NCBI GenBank assembly: GCA_051747745.1
Contig: JBNJGL010000001.1
Coordinates: forward strand, 26,741-90,740
Direction of reading: 5' to 3'
DNA length: 64,000 nt
Source: QPJE01 sp051747745
Lineage (GTDB): Bacteria; Bacillota; Halanaerobiia; Halanaerobiales; Halanaerobiaceae
Part shown: positions 26,111-35,640 of the stretch, piece by piece
How positions within the stretch are numbered: the first letter of the stretch is position 1
Layout: every line of letters starts with the position of its first letter
Program-made: the position numbers and the translations under genes
Notes under the pieces: generated by a model
Told to the model about the DNA's origin: nothing
Databases searched by the model: none
The model's input: only the letters and a program-made list of their open reading frames with translations

Positions 26111-26146
26111 CCTGAGTCCTCCCTTCTATCATTAATAATTCTTTAA

Positions 26147-26929
26147 TTACAGTGATAATCCTGCAGATATAATTACAATTATCCCTATAATCCAGCAGTA
26201 ATAACTGAAATAAATTAATTTTCCTTCTTTTAAAATTTTTAATAAAAATTTGATTGCAAAAAAGCCTGATAAAGCAGCCGAAATTACACCTGCTAAAATA
26301 AGTGTAATATTTAAACTTCCCAGACCGGAAGCAGATATATCTTTTAACTGAAGAATTCCAGCACCACCAATAACAGGTATTGAAATTAAAAAAGAAAATC
26401 GAGCTGCAGATTTTCTATTTAACCCCTGAAGAAGTGATGCGGCAATTGTTGATCCGGAACGAGAAATACCTGGAATTATTGCTCCAGACTGAGCCAGCCC
26501 TACAACTACCGGCTGCCAGAATTTTAAATTTTCTATTTCCTTATTACCACTGCTGTATTTTTCAGTAATAAATAAGATCATGCCGGTAATTAATAACATA
26601 AATCCGGTTGAAAGAGGATTAGAAAATAAACTCTCAAAAAAATCTTCAAATAAAATACCTATAATTCCTGTTGGTATAACTGCAAGTAAAATATAAATAG
26701 TTTCTCTGCGGCGGTTCTTTTTCAGTAAAATAATTTCTTTTATTTCTATCCAAAAAATAATAAAAATCGGTATCAGTGTACCTAAGTGCAGAAAAACATT
26801 AAAAAGCATCTGATTATCTTTTATCTTAAAAAAATGCTGAAATAATACAAGGTGACCTGAACTGCTGATCGGCAAAAATTCTGTTAATCCCTGTATTAAT
26901 CCTAAAAATACTGCCTGAAATAATGACAT
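26147..26929 (-). CDS. uppP: Undecaprenyl-diphosphatase UppP (BacA)
   Basis: A 260-residue polytopic enzyme that recycles the undecaprenyl carrier used for peptidoglycan synthesis. The two family motifs are present: GLTEFLPISSSGHL near the N-terminus and PGISRSGSTIAASLLQG in the second half. The frame extends 11 codons upstream, but GAGGAG lies nine bases before the ATG at 26929 and MSLFQAVFLG is the normal start. Encoded between RNase J and ftsK; overexpression of UppP is known to give bacitracin resistance, but nothing here suggests that role specifically. Confidence 0.95.
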   Translation of the reverse strand: MSLFQAVFLGLIQGLTEFLPISSSGHLVLFQHFFKIKDNQMLFNVFLHLGTLIPIFIIFWIEIKEIILLKKNRRRETIYILLAVIPTGIIGILFEDFFESLFSNPLSTGFMLLITGMILFITEKYSSGNKEIENLKFWQPVVVGLAQSGAIIPGISRSGSTIAASLLQGLNRKSAARFSFLISIPVIGGAGILQLKDISASGLGSLNITLILAGVISAALSGFFAIKFLLKILKEGKLIYFSYYCWIIGIIVIISAGLSL

Positions 26930-26998
26930 TGTCTCCAGCTCCTCAAAAAAATATATACTCATCTATTATTCTATATTATGTATTAAATATGTGCAAAT

Positions 26999-27028
26999 AT
27001 AAAACCAGCTGTTTTCAAGCAGCTGGTT
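26999..27028 (-). terminator. Terminator of the RNase J gene
   Basis: On the minus strand AACCAGCTG, an 8-base loop, CAGCTGGTT, then TTATATTT. It lies about 14 bases after the RNase J stop. The U tract is interrupted, so read-through into uppP is possible. Confidence 0.75.
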
Positions 27029-27041
27029 AAATATCAAATAA

Positions 27042-28718
27042 TTATACTTCCATTATTATAGGTAAAATCATTGGATTTCTTTTTATTTTTTTATATATAT
27101 AATTATTTAATGAATTACGGATAGTATTTTTTAAAACAGACCATTCTGTAATATTTTTTTCTTCACATTCTTTTAGAGATTCTTCAACACGTTGTGTTGC
27201 CGCTTCGATTAGTTCTTCAGATTCTCTAATATAAACAAATCCTCTGGTTATAATATCTGGACCAGCAAGTATATTACCTTTTTTATCTATGGTAATAACA
27301 ACAATGATAATACCATCTTCAGATAGAAGACGCCTATCTCTCAGAACTATATTACCAACATCACCAATACCAAGCCCATCTATCAGTACATCTCCAGATT
27401 GAACACTGCATTCTTTGCTGACTGAACTGTCAGTGAATTTAATCTTATCACCGATTTCTGCAATATAGATATTTTCTTTAGGAATACCATTTTTTTCAGC
27501 AAGATCTGCATGTTTGTATAGATGTCTAAACTCTCCATGTGTCGGTACAAAGAACTTAGGCTTAACAAGATTTAGCATTAATTTAAGTTCTTCCTGACTG
27601 GCATGGCCGGAAACATGAACACCAGAAACATTTTCATAAATAACATTTGCACCACGTTTAAACAGTTTATTTATAGTTTCACCTACAAATTTTTCGTTTC
27701 CTGGTATGGCTGAGGCAGAAATCATCACTGTATCACCATCTTTAATATTAATATGATAGTGATCACCTCTTGCCATTCTTGTTAATGCAGCCATTGGTTC
27801 TCCCTGACTTCCGGTAGTAAGCAGTGTAACTCTGCTGTCAGGCAGGTTGGAACATTCTCTAATATCTACAATCATATCATCCGGAATCTGCAGATATCCA
27901 AGGCGGCGGGCTATGTCAACATTATTGATCATGCTTCTGCCTGTAAATGCAATTTTCCTGTTGTATTTAAAAGCTGCATCTACAACCTGCTGGACACGAT
28001 GAATATTAGAAGCAAATGTTGCAACAATTATTCTTTCTCTTGCCCCTCTAAATATTTCATCGACAGTTTCTCCAACAACTCTTTCTGACAGGGTATAACC
28101 TTCTCTTTCAACATTTGTGCTGTCCGAAAATAGGGCCAGCACCCCCTGCTCACTATCTCCAAGTTCCGCAAGCTTGTGATAATCAGCAACTTCTCCATCA
28201 ATTGGAGTCTGATCAAATTTAAAATCACTTGCATAGATAATAGGACCTAAAGGAGTATGAAGAGCCAGTGCACATGTGTCAGCAATACTGTGATTTACTC
28301 TTATAAACTCAACAGTAAAACTGCCAACATTAATCTTTTTGCCCGGATGAACAACCTTCAATCTTCTATCTTTTAACAGCCGATGTTCTTTTAATTTTCC
28401 TTCCAGAAGACCAAGGGTTAATTTAGTTCCATAGACAGGAACATCCAGATCTTTCAGCAGATATGGGAGTCCTCCTATATGATCTTCATGTCCATGGGTT
28501 AAAACGATTCCATTTATTTTGTCTTTATTTTCCAGGACATAACTGAAATCAGGAATAACAAGATCAATTCCTAAAAGATCATTTTCCGGAAATTTAACAC
28601 CTGAGTCAACAATCAACATTTCATCCCCGATTTCTAATACCATCATATTCTTTCCGATCTCTCCCACTCCACCGAGAGGGGTCATCGTAACTTCACTTAT
28701 TTTATTTTTCTTACTCAT
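27042..28718 (-). CDS. rnj: Ribonuclease J
   Basis: A 558-residue metallo-beta-lactamase/beta-CASP nuclease with both endo- and 5'-exonuclease activity. The zinc motif HGHEDH is at residues 75-80, the later SGHASQEEL and PTHGEFRHL belong to the beta-CASP and metallo-beta-lactamase core, and a C-terminal domain follows. Together with RNase Y and PNPase in this window it forms much of the RNA decay machinery. The position beside asd and ftsK corresponds to rnjB in Bacillus; J1 versus J2 cannot be decided. Confidence 0.96.
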   Translation of the reverse strand: MSKKNKISEVTMTPLGGVGEIGKNMMVLEIGDEMLIVDSGVKFPENDLLGIDLVIPDFSYVLENKDKINGIVLTHGHEDHIGGLPYLLKDLDVPVYGTKLTLGLLEGKLKEHRLLKDRRLKVVHPGKKINVGSFTVEFIRVNHSIADTCALALHTPLGPIIYASDFKFDQTPIDGEVADYHKLAELGDSEQGVLALFSDSTNVEREGYTLSERVVGETVDEIFRGARERIIVATFASNIHRVQQVVDAAFKYNRKIAFTGRSMINNVDIARRLGYLQIPDDMIVDIRECSNLPDSRVTLLTTGSQGEPMAALTRMARGDHYHINIKDGDTVMISASAIPGNEKFVGETINKLFKRGANVIYENVSGVHVSGHASQEELKLMLNLVKPKFFVPTHGEFRHLYKHADLAEKNGIPKENIYIAEIGDKIKFTDSSVSKECSVQSGDVLIDGLGIGDVGNIVLRDRRLLSEDGIIIVVITIDKKGNILAGPDIITRGFVYIRESEELIEAATQRVEESLKECEEKNITEWSVLKNTIRNSLNNYIYKKIKRNPMILPIIMEV

Positions 28719-28825
28719 TTATAAAACAAAACACCTCCAAAATATTTAAAAAACGACGTACATAAAGTTCAAATTTAAAACAAAAACAACAATTAATACA
28801 TATCCGTTCTCAAAGCGTTATTACT

Positions 28826-28854
28826 ATTATACATTGATAAATGAAAAAAAACAA
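28826..28854 (-). promoter_or_regulatory. Promoter of the RNase J gene
   Basis: On the minus strand TTGTTT (28854-28849), a 17-base spacer and TATAAT (28831-28826). It implies a 5' untranslated leader of about 100 bases before the RNase J ATG; no clear hairpin is seen in that leader. Confidence 0.65.
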
Positions 28855-28883
28855 GTAGACATTTTTGGGAGTTTTCTTTTTTA

Positions 28884-29897
28884 TTAAATTAGATTATTTG
28901 TTATTAAGTATTCTGCAATCTGGACAGTATTTAAAGCTGCACCTTTGCGCAAATTATTGGCGGTGATCCAGAGATTAACAGAGTTTTTCCGAGAATAATC
29001 CCTTCTAATACGCCCCACCAGAATATCATCTGTTTTTTCAGTATCAGTCTGCAGTGGGTAAATTTCTTCTTCGGGATTATCTACAACCTTAACATTTTCA
29101 AAATTATTTATTTCTTTTTTTAATTCCTCCAGATCATATTCCTGCTGTAGTTCTATATTGATAGATTCTGCATGTCCAAATATAACCGGTATTCTTACAC
29201 AGGTGGCTGTGATATTAAGTTCATCTTCATTTAATATTTTTCTGGTTTCATTGACCATTTTCATTTCTTCTTTTGTATAATCATTGTCCAGAAAAATATC
29301 TATCTGAGGAATAGAATTAAATGCAATCTGGTGATTGAAATTTTTGCATGTTATTTTTTCATTGTTTAAATAAGATTTACTCTGCTCAAGCAGTTCGTCA
29401 ACCGCTTTTTTTCCTGCTCCCGAAACTGCCTGATATGTGCTTATAACAAGTCTTTTAAGTCCATATTTGTCCAGCAGAGGTTTTAAAACAGCTACCATCT
29501 GTATGGTTGAACAGTTTGGATTGGCTATAATAGTTTCTTTATTACAGAGTATACTTCCATTAACCTCTGGCACAACTAGTGGAATATCTTTATCCATTCT
29601 AAAAGCACTGCTGTTATCAATAACTATACCACCTTCTTTAATCACAAGAGGTGCGATTTCTTCAGCAGCACTGCTTCCTGCACTGAAAAGTGCTATATCA
29701 ATATTTTTAAAACTATCTTCTTCTACTTCTTCCACAACAATTTTTTTTCCGAGAAAATCTATTTTTTTACCGGCAGAACGGCTGGTGGCAAAAAGGCGCA
29801 GATTATTTAAAGGAAAATTTTTTTCTTTTAAAATTTGAAGCATTTCTCTGCCAACAAGACCAGTCGCACCAACAACAGCAATATTATAATTTTTCAA
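28884..29897 (-). CDS. asd: Aspartate-semialdehyde dehydrogenase
   Basis: A 337-residue NADPH enzyme that makes aspartate semialdehyde for lysine, diaminopimelate, threonine and methionine. The nucleotide-binding GATGLVGREM (10-19), the catalytic C129 in NPNCST, and the later RIPVIFGHAE with its His are present. The frame reaches an ATG at 29915, but GAGGAGG lies nine bases before the TTG at 29897, giving MKNYNIAVVG, the normal N-terminus. It overlaps the end of the DMT transporter gene by 14 bases. lysC, hom and thrB are encoded some 16 kb away. Confidence 0.96.
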   Translation of the reverse strand: MKNYNIAVVGATGLVGREMLQILKEKNFPLNNLRLFATSRSAGKKIDFLGKKIVVEEVEEDSFKNIDIALFSAGSSAAEEIAPLVIKEGGIVIDNSSAFRMDKDIPLVVPEVNGSILCNKETIIANPNCSTIQMVAVLKPLLDKYGLKRLVISTYQAVSGAGKKAVDELLEQSKSYLNNEKITCKNFNHQIAFNSIPQIDIFLDNDYTKEEMKMVNETRKILNEDELNITATCVRIPVIFGHAESINIELQQEYDLEELKKEINNFENVKVVDNPEEEIYPLQTDTEKTDDILVGRIRRDYSRKNSVNLWITANNLRKGAALNTVQIAEYLITNNLI

Positions 29898-30825
29898 GTT
29901 TTGAGCCCTCCTCATTTATTTTTACAGGTCTGGCAAAATAATTCGTACCCCAGACTCCCAGTATTATCATAAAAGCACCAACCCCCTGAAAAAAATAAAA
30001 ATTTTCACCTCTAAATATAACTCCGGCGATTATAGAGACAACTGTGGTCAGGTTAGCAAATACAGCAGCCTGAGCGGCATTAATTCTTGAAAGGGTGTAA
30101 TTCATCATAAAAAAAGCTACTACTGATGAAAAAATCCCCAGATATATAACAGCACTTAAAACTTTTATGTTAGTTAAAGGGGTGAAATAATTTCTAAAAG
30201 AAAAATTTTTATTTATTAAAGATATTAAATTAAAAGATATGGCACCAAACCACATCATAATATATGTAATTTCTACCGGTCTAAAATGCAGTGATAATTT
30301 TCTAGACATTACATTATAAAGAGCACCTGCAATAACTGCACCACCCAGTAAAGCTAACCCTAAAAAATTCCCCTCAATTTTGCTGCTGCCTTTATTTAAA
30401 ACAATAAACAGCACTCCGGATACAGACAGTATTACAAATAATGTCTGTTTAAAAGTTGGACGTTCATCCAAAAAAACTGCACCAATTATAGTTACAAAAA
30501 CAGGTATTAGTGCAATCATCATTCCAGCTTCCGAAGAAGTGGTGTACATTATTCCACTGGTTTCAAATATAAAATAAAGTCCAGGTTGAAACAGGGCCAG
30601 AATTAATAGAGTTTTTATATTTTTCCCTTTAAAATTGATGTCTATAAATCCAGCAGTTTTTAATATCGTTAAAGCGGCTGCGGCAAGCGCAAAACGAAAG
30701 CCAAGCAGGTGGAAAGGAGATATTACCTCCAGCCCCTCCTTGGTAAACATAAATGAAAATCCAAATATAATACTGAAAATTGAACCTGAGATATATGGAA
30801 AATATTCTTTTATATTTTTAAACAA
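29884..30825 (-). CDS. DMT-family (EamA) transporter
   Basis: A 313-residue protein with ten hydrophobic segments arranged as two EamA repeats, typical of drug/metabolite exporters. The first repeat holds FRFALAAAAL and the second SRINAAQAAVFANLTTVVSI, characteristic of the family. The frame is open to 30888, but GAGGAG seven bases before the TTG at 30825 gives MFKNIKEYFP, which avoids overlapping the upstream methyltransferase gene. The overlap with asd suggests the two are translated together; export of an amino acid is a possible but unsupported guess. Confidence 0.87.
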   Translation of the reverse strand: MFKNIKEYFPYISGSIFSIIFGFSFMFTKEGLEVISPFHLLGFRFALAAAALTILKTAGFIDINFKGKNIKTLLILALFQPGLYFIFETSGIMYTTSSEAGMMIALIPVFVTIIGAVFLDERPTFKQTLFVILSVSGVLFIVLNKGSSKIEGNFLGLALLGGAVIAGALYNVMSRKLSLHFRPVEITYIMMWFGAISFNLISLINKNFSFRNYFTPLTNIKVLSAVIYLGIFSSVVAFFMMNYTLSRINAAQAAVFANLTTVVSIIAGVIFRGENFYFFQGVGAFMIILGVWGTNYFARPVKINEEGSKLEKL

Positions 30826-30842
30826 AATCGATCTCCTCTCTA

Positions 30843-31982
30843 CTAATTTCTCGGCGGCCAGGGGCCATAATACTGATAATACTGACATTCTATACCACCA
30901 TTATACAATTTGCGGCGTTTACTCGCTTTTTTGCCGAATACATCCTCAAAATTGGAGTGTGAGGACAGAATATAATAAGACCAGGTTTCAAGAGGCAGGA
31001 GCTTTTCTCCCATCTGCCTGTAAAGTTTCTCTACCTCTTCTCTTTCCGATAACCTCTCTCCATAAGGAGGGTTAGAAATAAGATAACCATATTTTCTGTT
31101 TGTAGAAAAATCCTTGAAATCCTTTTCCTGAAAATGAATAAGATCAGATACTCCGGCATTTTCAGCGTGAAAGCGTGCAGCACTAACAGCGTCAGGATCT
31201 TTATCATAACCCATAATCAATCTGACATCAGCAGAACTTTTAATTTTTTCTTCAGCTTCTTCACGGGTTTTCTCCCATATTTCATTATTAAAGATAGGCC
31301 ATTTTTCGGAAATGAAATCCCTCTTTAAACCAGGAGCAATATTTTTAGCTTTCATAGCAGCTTCTATAGGTATGGTACCAGAACCTACAAATGGATCAAT
31401 AAGTATGCGGTCTTTATCCCATTTGCTCAGGTAAATCATACCAGCTGCAATAGTTTCCTGAAGTGGGGCTGTTACCGAAAGTTTTCTATAACCTCTTTTA
31501 TGAAGGCCTGCTCCCGATGTATCAATTGTTAAAACTGCTCTATCTTTATAAAGAGCAACTTCAATTGGAAATTCAGAACCATCTTCTTCAAACCAGCTTA
31601 TATTATAAGTTTCTTTCATACTGTCTACTACAGCTTTTTTAGTGACAGATTGACAGGCAGGTACACTATCAAGCTTTGAATCGATGGATTTGCCGCTTAC
31701 AGGAAATTCAGCATCTCTAGGAAGCCATTTACTCCAGGGGAGATTTTTAACTCCATCATAAAGCTGATCAAAATCTTTTGCTTCAAATTCTCCCATTTTT
31801 ATCAAAATTCTTTCAGCAGTTCTAAGCCACAGATTTGCTTCAGCTACTGCTTTCAGGTCACCGCTGAAAGTTATCCTTCCATTTTTAACATCTGTGATTT
31901 CATATCCTAATTTATTTATTTCCTTTTTTACCAGTGCTTCCATACCAAAAGTACTTGTAGCTATTATCGATATATTATCCAA
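30843..31982 (-). CDS. THUMP-domain class I SAM RNA methyltransferase (RlmL N-terminal-type)
   Basis: A 379-residue enzyme with an N-terminal ferredoxin-like/THUMP RNA-binding region (about 1-160) and a methyltransferase domain. The SAM-binding motif DPFVGSGTIPIEA begins at residue 196 and the catalytic NPPYGERL at 304-311 marks N-methylation of a base, probably guanine in 23S rRNA as in the YpsC/RlmL family. It is 3 bases downstream of pncA's stop codon and so is likely translated from the same message. Confidence 0.92.
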   Translation of the reverse strand: MDNISIIATSTFGMEALVKKEINKLGYEITDVKNGRITFSGDLKAVAEANLWLRTAERILIKMGEFEAKDFDQLYDGVKNLPWSKWLPRDAEFPVSGKSIDSKLDSVPACQSVTKKAVVDSMKETYNISWFEEDGSEFPIEVALYKDRAVLTIDTSGAGLHKRGYRKLSVTAPLQETIAAGMIYLSKWDKDRILIDPFVGSGTIPIEAAMKAKNIAPGLKRDFISEKWPIFNNEIWEKTREEAEEKIKSSADVRLIMGYDKDPDAVSAARFHAENAGVSDLIHFQEKDFKDFSTNRKYGYLISNPPYGERLSEREEVEKLYRQMGEKLLPLETWSYYILSSHSNFEDVFGKKASKRRKLYNGGIECQYYQYYGPWPPRN

Positions 31983-31985
31983 AAA

Positions 31986-32591
31986 TCAAACCTCCTTCAA
32001 CAGATTAACACCATTTTTTCTTAAGTCTTCTGCATGCTGATCAAAATTATCTTTATCTACCGCTCTCGTGGCAGGTAAAATAACATTTACTTTAAAATCA
32101 TTATTTACTGCATCATTAGCAGTATATTTTACACAGACATCAAATGCAAGTCCACAGATATCTATTTCTTTAATATTAAGGCCTTTTAAAAGCCCATTTA
32201 AACCAAGATCTGTACCGTCATTATCCTGAAATGCAGAATAACTGTCAACATCTGTATCACTGCCTTTGCGCAGAATATAATCAAATTCATTGCTGTTTAT
32301 ATCTGGATGGAATTCAGCGCCATAAGAACCCTGAACACAGTGATCAGGCCAGAGCACGGGTCCTATACCCTTTTCCTTATCATAAGGTGTAAATGGTTCC
32401 AGATTGTGTGTAGAAGCAAAACTCCTGTGTCCAGCAGGGTGCCAGTCCTGTGATGCGGCAATAACCATATATTTGTCACTGGATAATAATTTATTAATAA
32501 CAGAATTAATTTCAGATGCCCCGGCAACTGCAAGATTACCTTCTTCATAAAAATCATTCTGCAGATCAACCAATAGTAATGCTTTATTCAA
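31986..32591 (-). CDS. pncA: Nicotinamidase
   Basis: A 201-residue isochorismatase-fold amidohydrolase that converts nicotinamide to nicotinate. The catalytic triad is D9 (LVDLQNDF), K109 (ILRKGSD) and C153 (AFDVCVKYTA). Metal ligands D49, H51 and H55 are in QDWHPAGHRSF. Together with the CinA amidase domain it supports NAD salvage. It lies 38 bases downstream of the acylphosphatase gene. Confidence 0.93.
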   Translation of the reverse strand: MNKALLLVDLQNDFYEEGNLAVAGASEINSVINKLLSSDKYMVIAASQDWHPAGHRSFASTHNLEPFTPYDKEKGIGPVLWPDHCVQGSYGAEFHPDINSNEFDYILRKGSDTDVDSYSAFQDNDGTDLGLNGLLKGLNIKEIDICGLAFDVCVKYTANDAVNNDFKVNVILPATRAVDKDNFDQHAEDLRKNGVNLLKEV

Positions 32592-32628
32592 AATTGCTTC
32601 CTCCTTTTTCTCAGTAATTTGACATAAT

Positions 32629-32910
32629 TTAAAATCTTATTTCAAACTGATTAAAATCACTCAGATTTTCATCGGTAATTTTTATATTCTTAACATTAGC
32701 AAATGAAGGTCCTTCTTTAATTAAAGAAATCATCTGTTCTACTTTATTTTCTTTTCCCTGTATTACAATTTCTACTCTTCCATCGCGAAGGTTTTTGGCC
32801 CATCCTTTTATATTAAGTCCAGCAGCCTGACGGCGCAAAAAAGCCCGAAATCCAACCCCCTGTACACGTCCTGATACAAAGATGTGTTTTTGTATAATAT
32901 TACTGCTCAA
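32629..32910 (-). CDS. acyP: Acylphosphatase
   Basis: A 93-residue acylphosphatase with the phosphate-binding loop GRVQGVGFR ending at R22 and the catalytic N40 in GWAKNLRDG. It hydrolyses acyl phosphates such as carbamoyl or acetyl phosphate. The frame opens at a GTG (32925), but GGAGGTG sits six bases before the TTG at 32910, so I take the shorter form. Single domain of normal length; located upstream of pncA. Confidence 0.93.
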   Translation of the reverse strand: MSSNIIQKHIFVSGRVQGVGFRAFLRRQAAGLNIKGWAKNLRDGRVEIVIQGKENKVEQMISLIKEGPSFANVKNIKITDENLSDFNQFEIRF

Positions 32911-33033
32911 TTGATCCACCTCCACTGTCTGTTCTTTAGTCTATTATAACCAAAAATTTATTATATATGCAAATAAGATTTTCAGGCATTTTTAGCTCCA
33001 TTATCCTCTTGATTTTTATCATATACTGCTAAT

Positions 33034-33062
33034 TTGACATTGGCTTGTGTAGATGTTAACAT
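33034..33062 (+). promoter_or_regulatory. Promoter of the ylbF-like gene
   Basis: TTGACA, a 17-base spacer and TAACAT (33057-33062), about 40 bases before the ATG. Because the -35 lies at the first possible start of the reading frame (TTG 33034), it supports the shorter protein. Confidence 0.75.
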
Positions 33063-33102
33063 AAGTATTGGTTGTAAAAAAACTAAAAAAAGAGGTGAAA
33101 TT

Positions 33103-33453
33103 ATGGCAACAGTAATGAATCATGCCGAAGAACTGGCAGATGCAATTGTAGAATCAAAAGAATTTCAAGATCTGAAAGAAAAGGAATCTAACATGGTTGA
33201 AGATAGTGAAGCAAAAGAAATGTTAGATGAGTTAAATGCGAAATATCAGCAGATACAGATGATGCAGCAGAATGGTAAGCAGATAACTCAGGATCAGCAG
33301 AAAGAATTAACCATGATGGAACAGAAAATGCAAAAAAATGATCTTATTTCTGATTTTAATGAAGCACAAAAACATTTTAATCAGTTAATGAACTCTGTAA
33401 ATCAGGTTATTACTGATAAATTACAGAATTATGATGAAGAAAATGCTGAATAA
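33103..33453 (+). CDS. YlbF/YmcA family protein
   Basis: A 116-residue, highly charged helical protein with YlbF-family features (HAEELADAIVESKEFQDLK at the start and LISDFNEAQKHFNQLMNSVN later). In Bacillus, YlbF, YmcA and YaaT form a complex that influences RNase Y-dependent mRNA processing, biofilm and competence. The start is ATG 33103 with AGAGGTG five bases upstream. It is one of only two plus-strand protein genes here, has its own promoter and terminator, and is convergent with the BaiN-like gene. Confidence 0.87.
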   Translation: MATVMNHAEELADAIVESKEFQDLKEKESNMVEDSEAKEMLDELNAKYQQIQMMQQNGKQITQDQQKELTMMEQKMQKNDLISDFNEAQKHFNQLMNSVNQVITDKLQNYDEENAE

Positions 33454-33469
33454 TTGATGCAAATTATAA

Positions 33470-33502
33470 AGCCGCAGTTTTAAAAGCTGCGGTTATTTTT
33501 TT
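33470..33502 (+). terminator. Terminator of the ylbF-like gene
   Basis: AGCCGCAG, a 9-base loop, CTGCGGTT, then ATTTTTTT. The right arm includes the stop codon of the convergent minus-strand gene at 33493, so the two transcription units end within the same hairpin. Confidence 0.9.
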
Positions 33503-34722
33503 GCGTTTTTTCCAGCTTTATAACCTGTAGAAAAAGCAATTTGAAGATTAAAGCCTCCGGTCAGTGCTGCAGTATCTATTATTTCACCTGCAAAAAAAAG
33601 ATTTTTAATCAGTCTGGATTCCATAGTTTGAGGATCTATCTCTGCGGTCGATACTCCTCCTCTTGTTATGATAGCTCTGGAAAAGCCAAAATTGTCTACG
33701 GCAGTTAAATTTAAGTTTTTGCATAAATTAATTATTTTATTTCTTTCTGATGCAGTAATCTGGCTGCATTTTTTATTATATGTTATTTCTGATAGCTCTA
33801 CAAAAGTGGGAATCAATTTATTCGGCAGGAGATCTATCAGACCATCTTTGAATTTTCTATCTCCATATTTCTTAAAATCTCTGATTAATCTATTATCAAG
33901 CTGTTTTCTATCTAAAGCAGGTTTTAAATCAATTGAAAATCTAAATTTTTTGGATCTGCTGAAATCCATATACATACTTGCCGAAAGTACAACTGGCCCG
34001 GAAATACCATCTTTTATAAATTCCATTTCACCAAAATCTTCATATATTTTATCCCCACTGCTGCTGTAAATGCTAACCGCAGTGTTTTTTAATTTTAAAC
34101 CTTTAAGATATTTTATCCAATTTTCTTTTATTCGAATTGGAACCAGAGCTGCTCTGGGTTTTACTATTTTATGACCACAGTTTTGGGCCAGAGTAAATCC
34201 ATTTCCATCAGAGCCAGTCAGAGGATATGCTGAACCTCCAGCTGCCAGTATTATCTTATCAGCACTCAAAAATCCGTTTCTTTTTAATTTTACTCCTGCT
34301 GTTTTCCTGTTTTCTATAATTATCTTTTCTGCAAAATCATTTATTATATCTATATTTTCTTTTTGCAGTTCTTTTATCAGTACATTCTGCACATCTCTGG
34401 CCCTGTCAGAAGCGGGGAATATCCTGTTTCCTCTTTCTACCTTCAGTTCAAGGCCGAGATTACTAAAAAATGCAAATAAAGAATAAGCATCAAATTCTGA
34501 AAGAGAACTGTATAAAAATTTGGCATTATCAACTATATTATTTATGTGTACATCAGGATTAGAATAATTACTAATATTGCAGCGGCCTTTTCCTGTATAT
34601 AGAAGTTTTTGAGCAGGCTTTTTATTTCTTTCTATTATTTTCACATCATTAGAATGAAAAGTAGACTGCAGAGCAGCCATAATACCTGCCGGGCCGGCAC
34701 CAATAATAATTATTTTTTTCAA
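33493..34722 (-). CDS. BaiN/YhiN (HI0933) family flavoprotein
   Basis: A 409-residue NAD(P)/FAD-dependent oxidoreductase of the HI0933 family. It opens with the FAD-binding IIIGAGPAGIMAA, has the family segment TGKGRCNISN, and ends with FAGEIIDTAALTGGFNLQIA, which binds FAD a second time. The enzymatic function of most members is unknown; BaiN acts on bile acids in some gut clostridia, which need not apply here. Monocistronic in appearance. Confidence 0.88.
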   Translation of the reverse strand: MKKIIIIGAGPAGIMAALQSTFHSNDVKIIERNKKPAQKLLYTGKGRCNISNYSNPDVHINNIVDNAKFLYSSLSEFDAYSLFAFFSNLGLELKVERGNRIFPASDRARDVQNVLIKELQKENIDIINDFAEKIIIENRKTAGVKLKRNGFLSADKIILAAGGSAYPLTGSDGNGFTLAQNCGHKIVKPRAALVPIRIKENWIKYLKGLKLKNTAVSIYSSSGDKIYEDFGEMEFIKDGISGPVVLSASMYMDFSRSKKFRFSIDLKPALDRKQLDNRLIRDFKKYGDRKFKDGLIDLLPNKLIPTFVELSEITYNKKCSQITASERNKIINLCKNLNLTAVDNFGFSRAIITRGGVSTAEIDPQTMESRLIKNLFFAGEIIDTAALTGGFNLQIAFSTGYKAGKNAKK

Positions 34723-34826
34723 AATTAGCCTCCTTCAAAATTCGATTTTTTTAGTAAATATTTTCCTCCAGCACAGTAATATTTCAGGTGGAGTTTTCGC
34801 CTATTTTAAATGAATTTATTAAAAAA

Positions 34827-35636
34827 TCAGCTGTTAATTTTCATAACTGTTCTAAATAATTTAAATGCATTTAGATAGTCATTTTCTTTAATTCTAATTG
34901 TTCTTGCATCAAGTTTTTTAATACCTGGAATTACAGCAGCTCTCTCTGCAAAAAGTGATCTGCTGAATTCAACGTCAAAATTAATTTCTCCCTCTTCAAC
35001 TGTTGGCTTAAATTTATCTATTTGAGCAACAGCTTTGGATATTCCACTTTTGATTTTTTTGGATACAGCTGAAAAATCGGATACAACAGCACTTTCTCTG
35101 CCTAAAGCTTTTTTAACTGTAATACCGATATGCTCATTTATTTCTCCCTTTGCTGTTCTCACAGCAGATTGATCACCGGTGATGGCAATTACAGGAACCG
35201 AAAAATATCCCGCCACCCTGGCATTTATTCCTATTTCTCCCAGCAGCTTATCGTTTACTTTTATATTGTGTATTTTACCGGTATAAGTATGGTCCAAAAT
35301 TGCTTCTGAAGTTCCAGCCCTTGCATGATATCCCACAAAAATCACTCCATCAAAGCTCTCATCAATACCTTCCATCATACTCAGTGCTTTTTCATCACCG
35401 GTAATTAACTCAGCTGCAGCAGAAAGTTTGCTGCGCTTAATATTTTTCATATCACTATGTGAATCATTAACAATGATTTCATTAACTCCTTCAGCCTGAA
35501 GATATTCTATAACTTTATTAACTTCATTAACCATCTTTTCACAGGCTTCTGGATATTTTTTGTTTTCTTTATAAGTCTCTTCTCCGGAAATCACACTGGA
35601 GATACCTTCCATATCTGCTGATATATATATTTTCAT
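34827..35636 (-). CDS. dppA: D-aminopeptidase, family M55 (DppA)
   Basis: A 269-residue zinc peptidase that releases N-terminal D-amino acids. Residues equivalent to the DppA active site are present: D8 and E10 (SADMEG), H60 (NDSH), H104 (GYHARAGT), the candidate nucleophile H116 (LDHTYTG) and E134. It could act on D-Ala peptides from cell wall turnover. It is 4 bases downstream of the patB-like gene and belongs to a run of peptidase genes up to 41525. Confidence 0.93.
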   Translation of the reverse strand: MKIYISADMEGISSVISGEETYKENKKYPEACEKMVNEVNKVIEYLQAEGVNEIIVNDSHSDMKNIKRSKLSAAAELITGDEKALSMMEGIDESFDGVIFVGYHARAGTSEAILDHTYTGKIHNIKVNDKLLGEIGINARVAGYFSVPVIAITGDQSAVRTAKGEINEHIGITVKKALGRESAVVSDFSAVSKKIKSGISKAVAQIDKFKPTVEEGEINFDVEFSRSLFAERAAVIPGIKKLDARTIRIKENDYLNAFKLFRTVMKINS

Positions 35637-35640
35637 AAAA

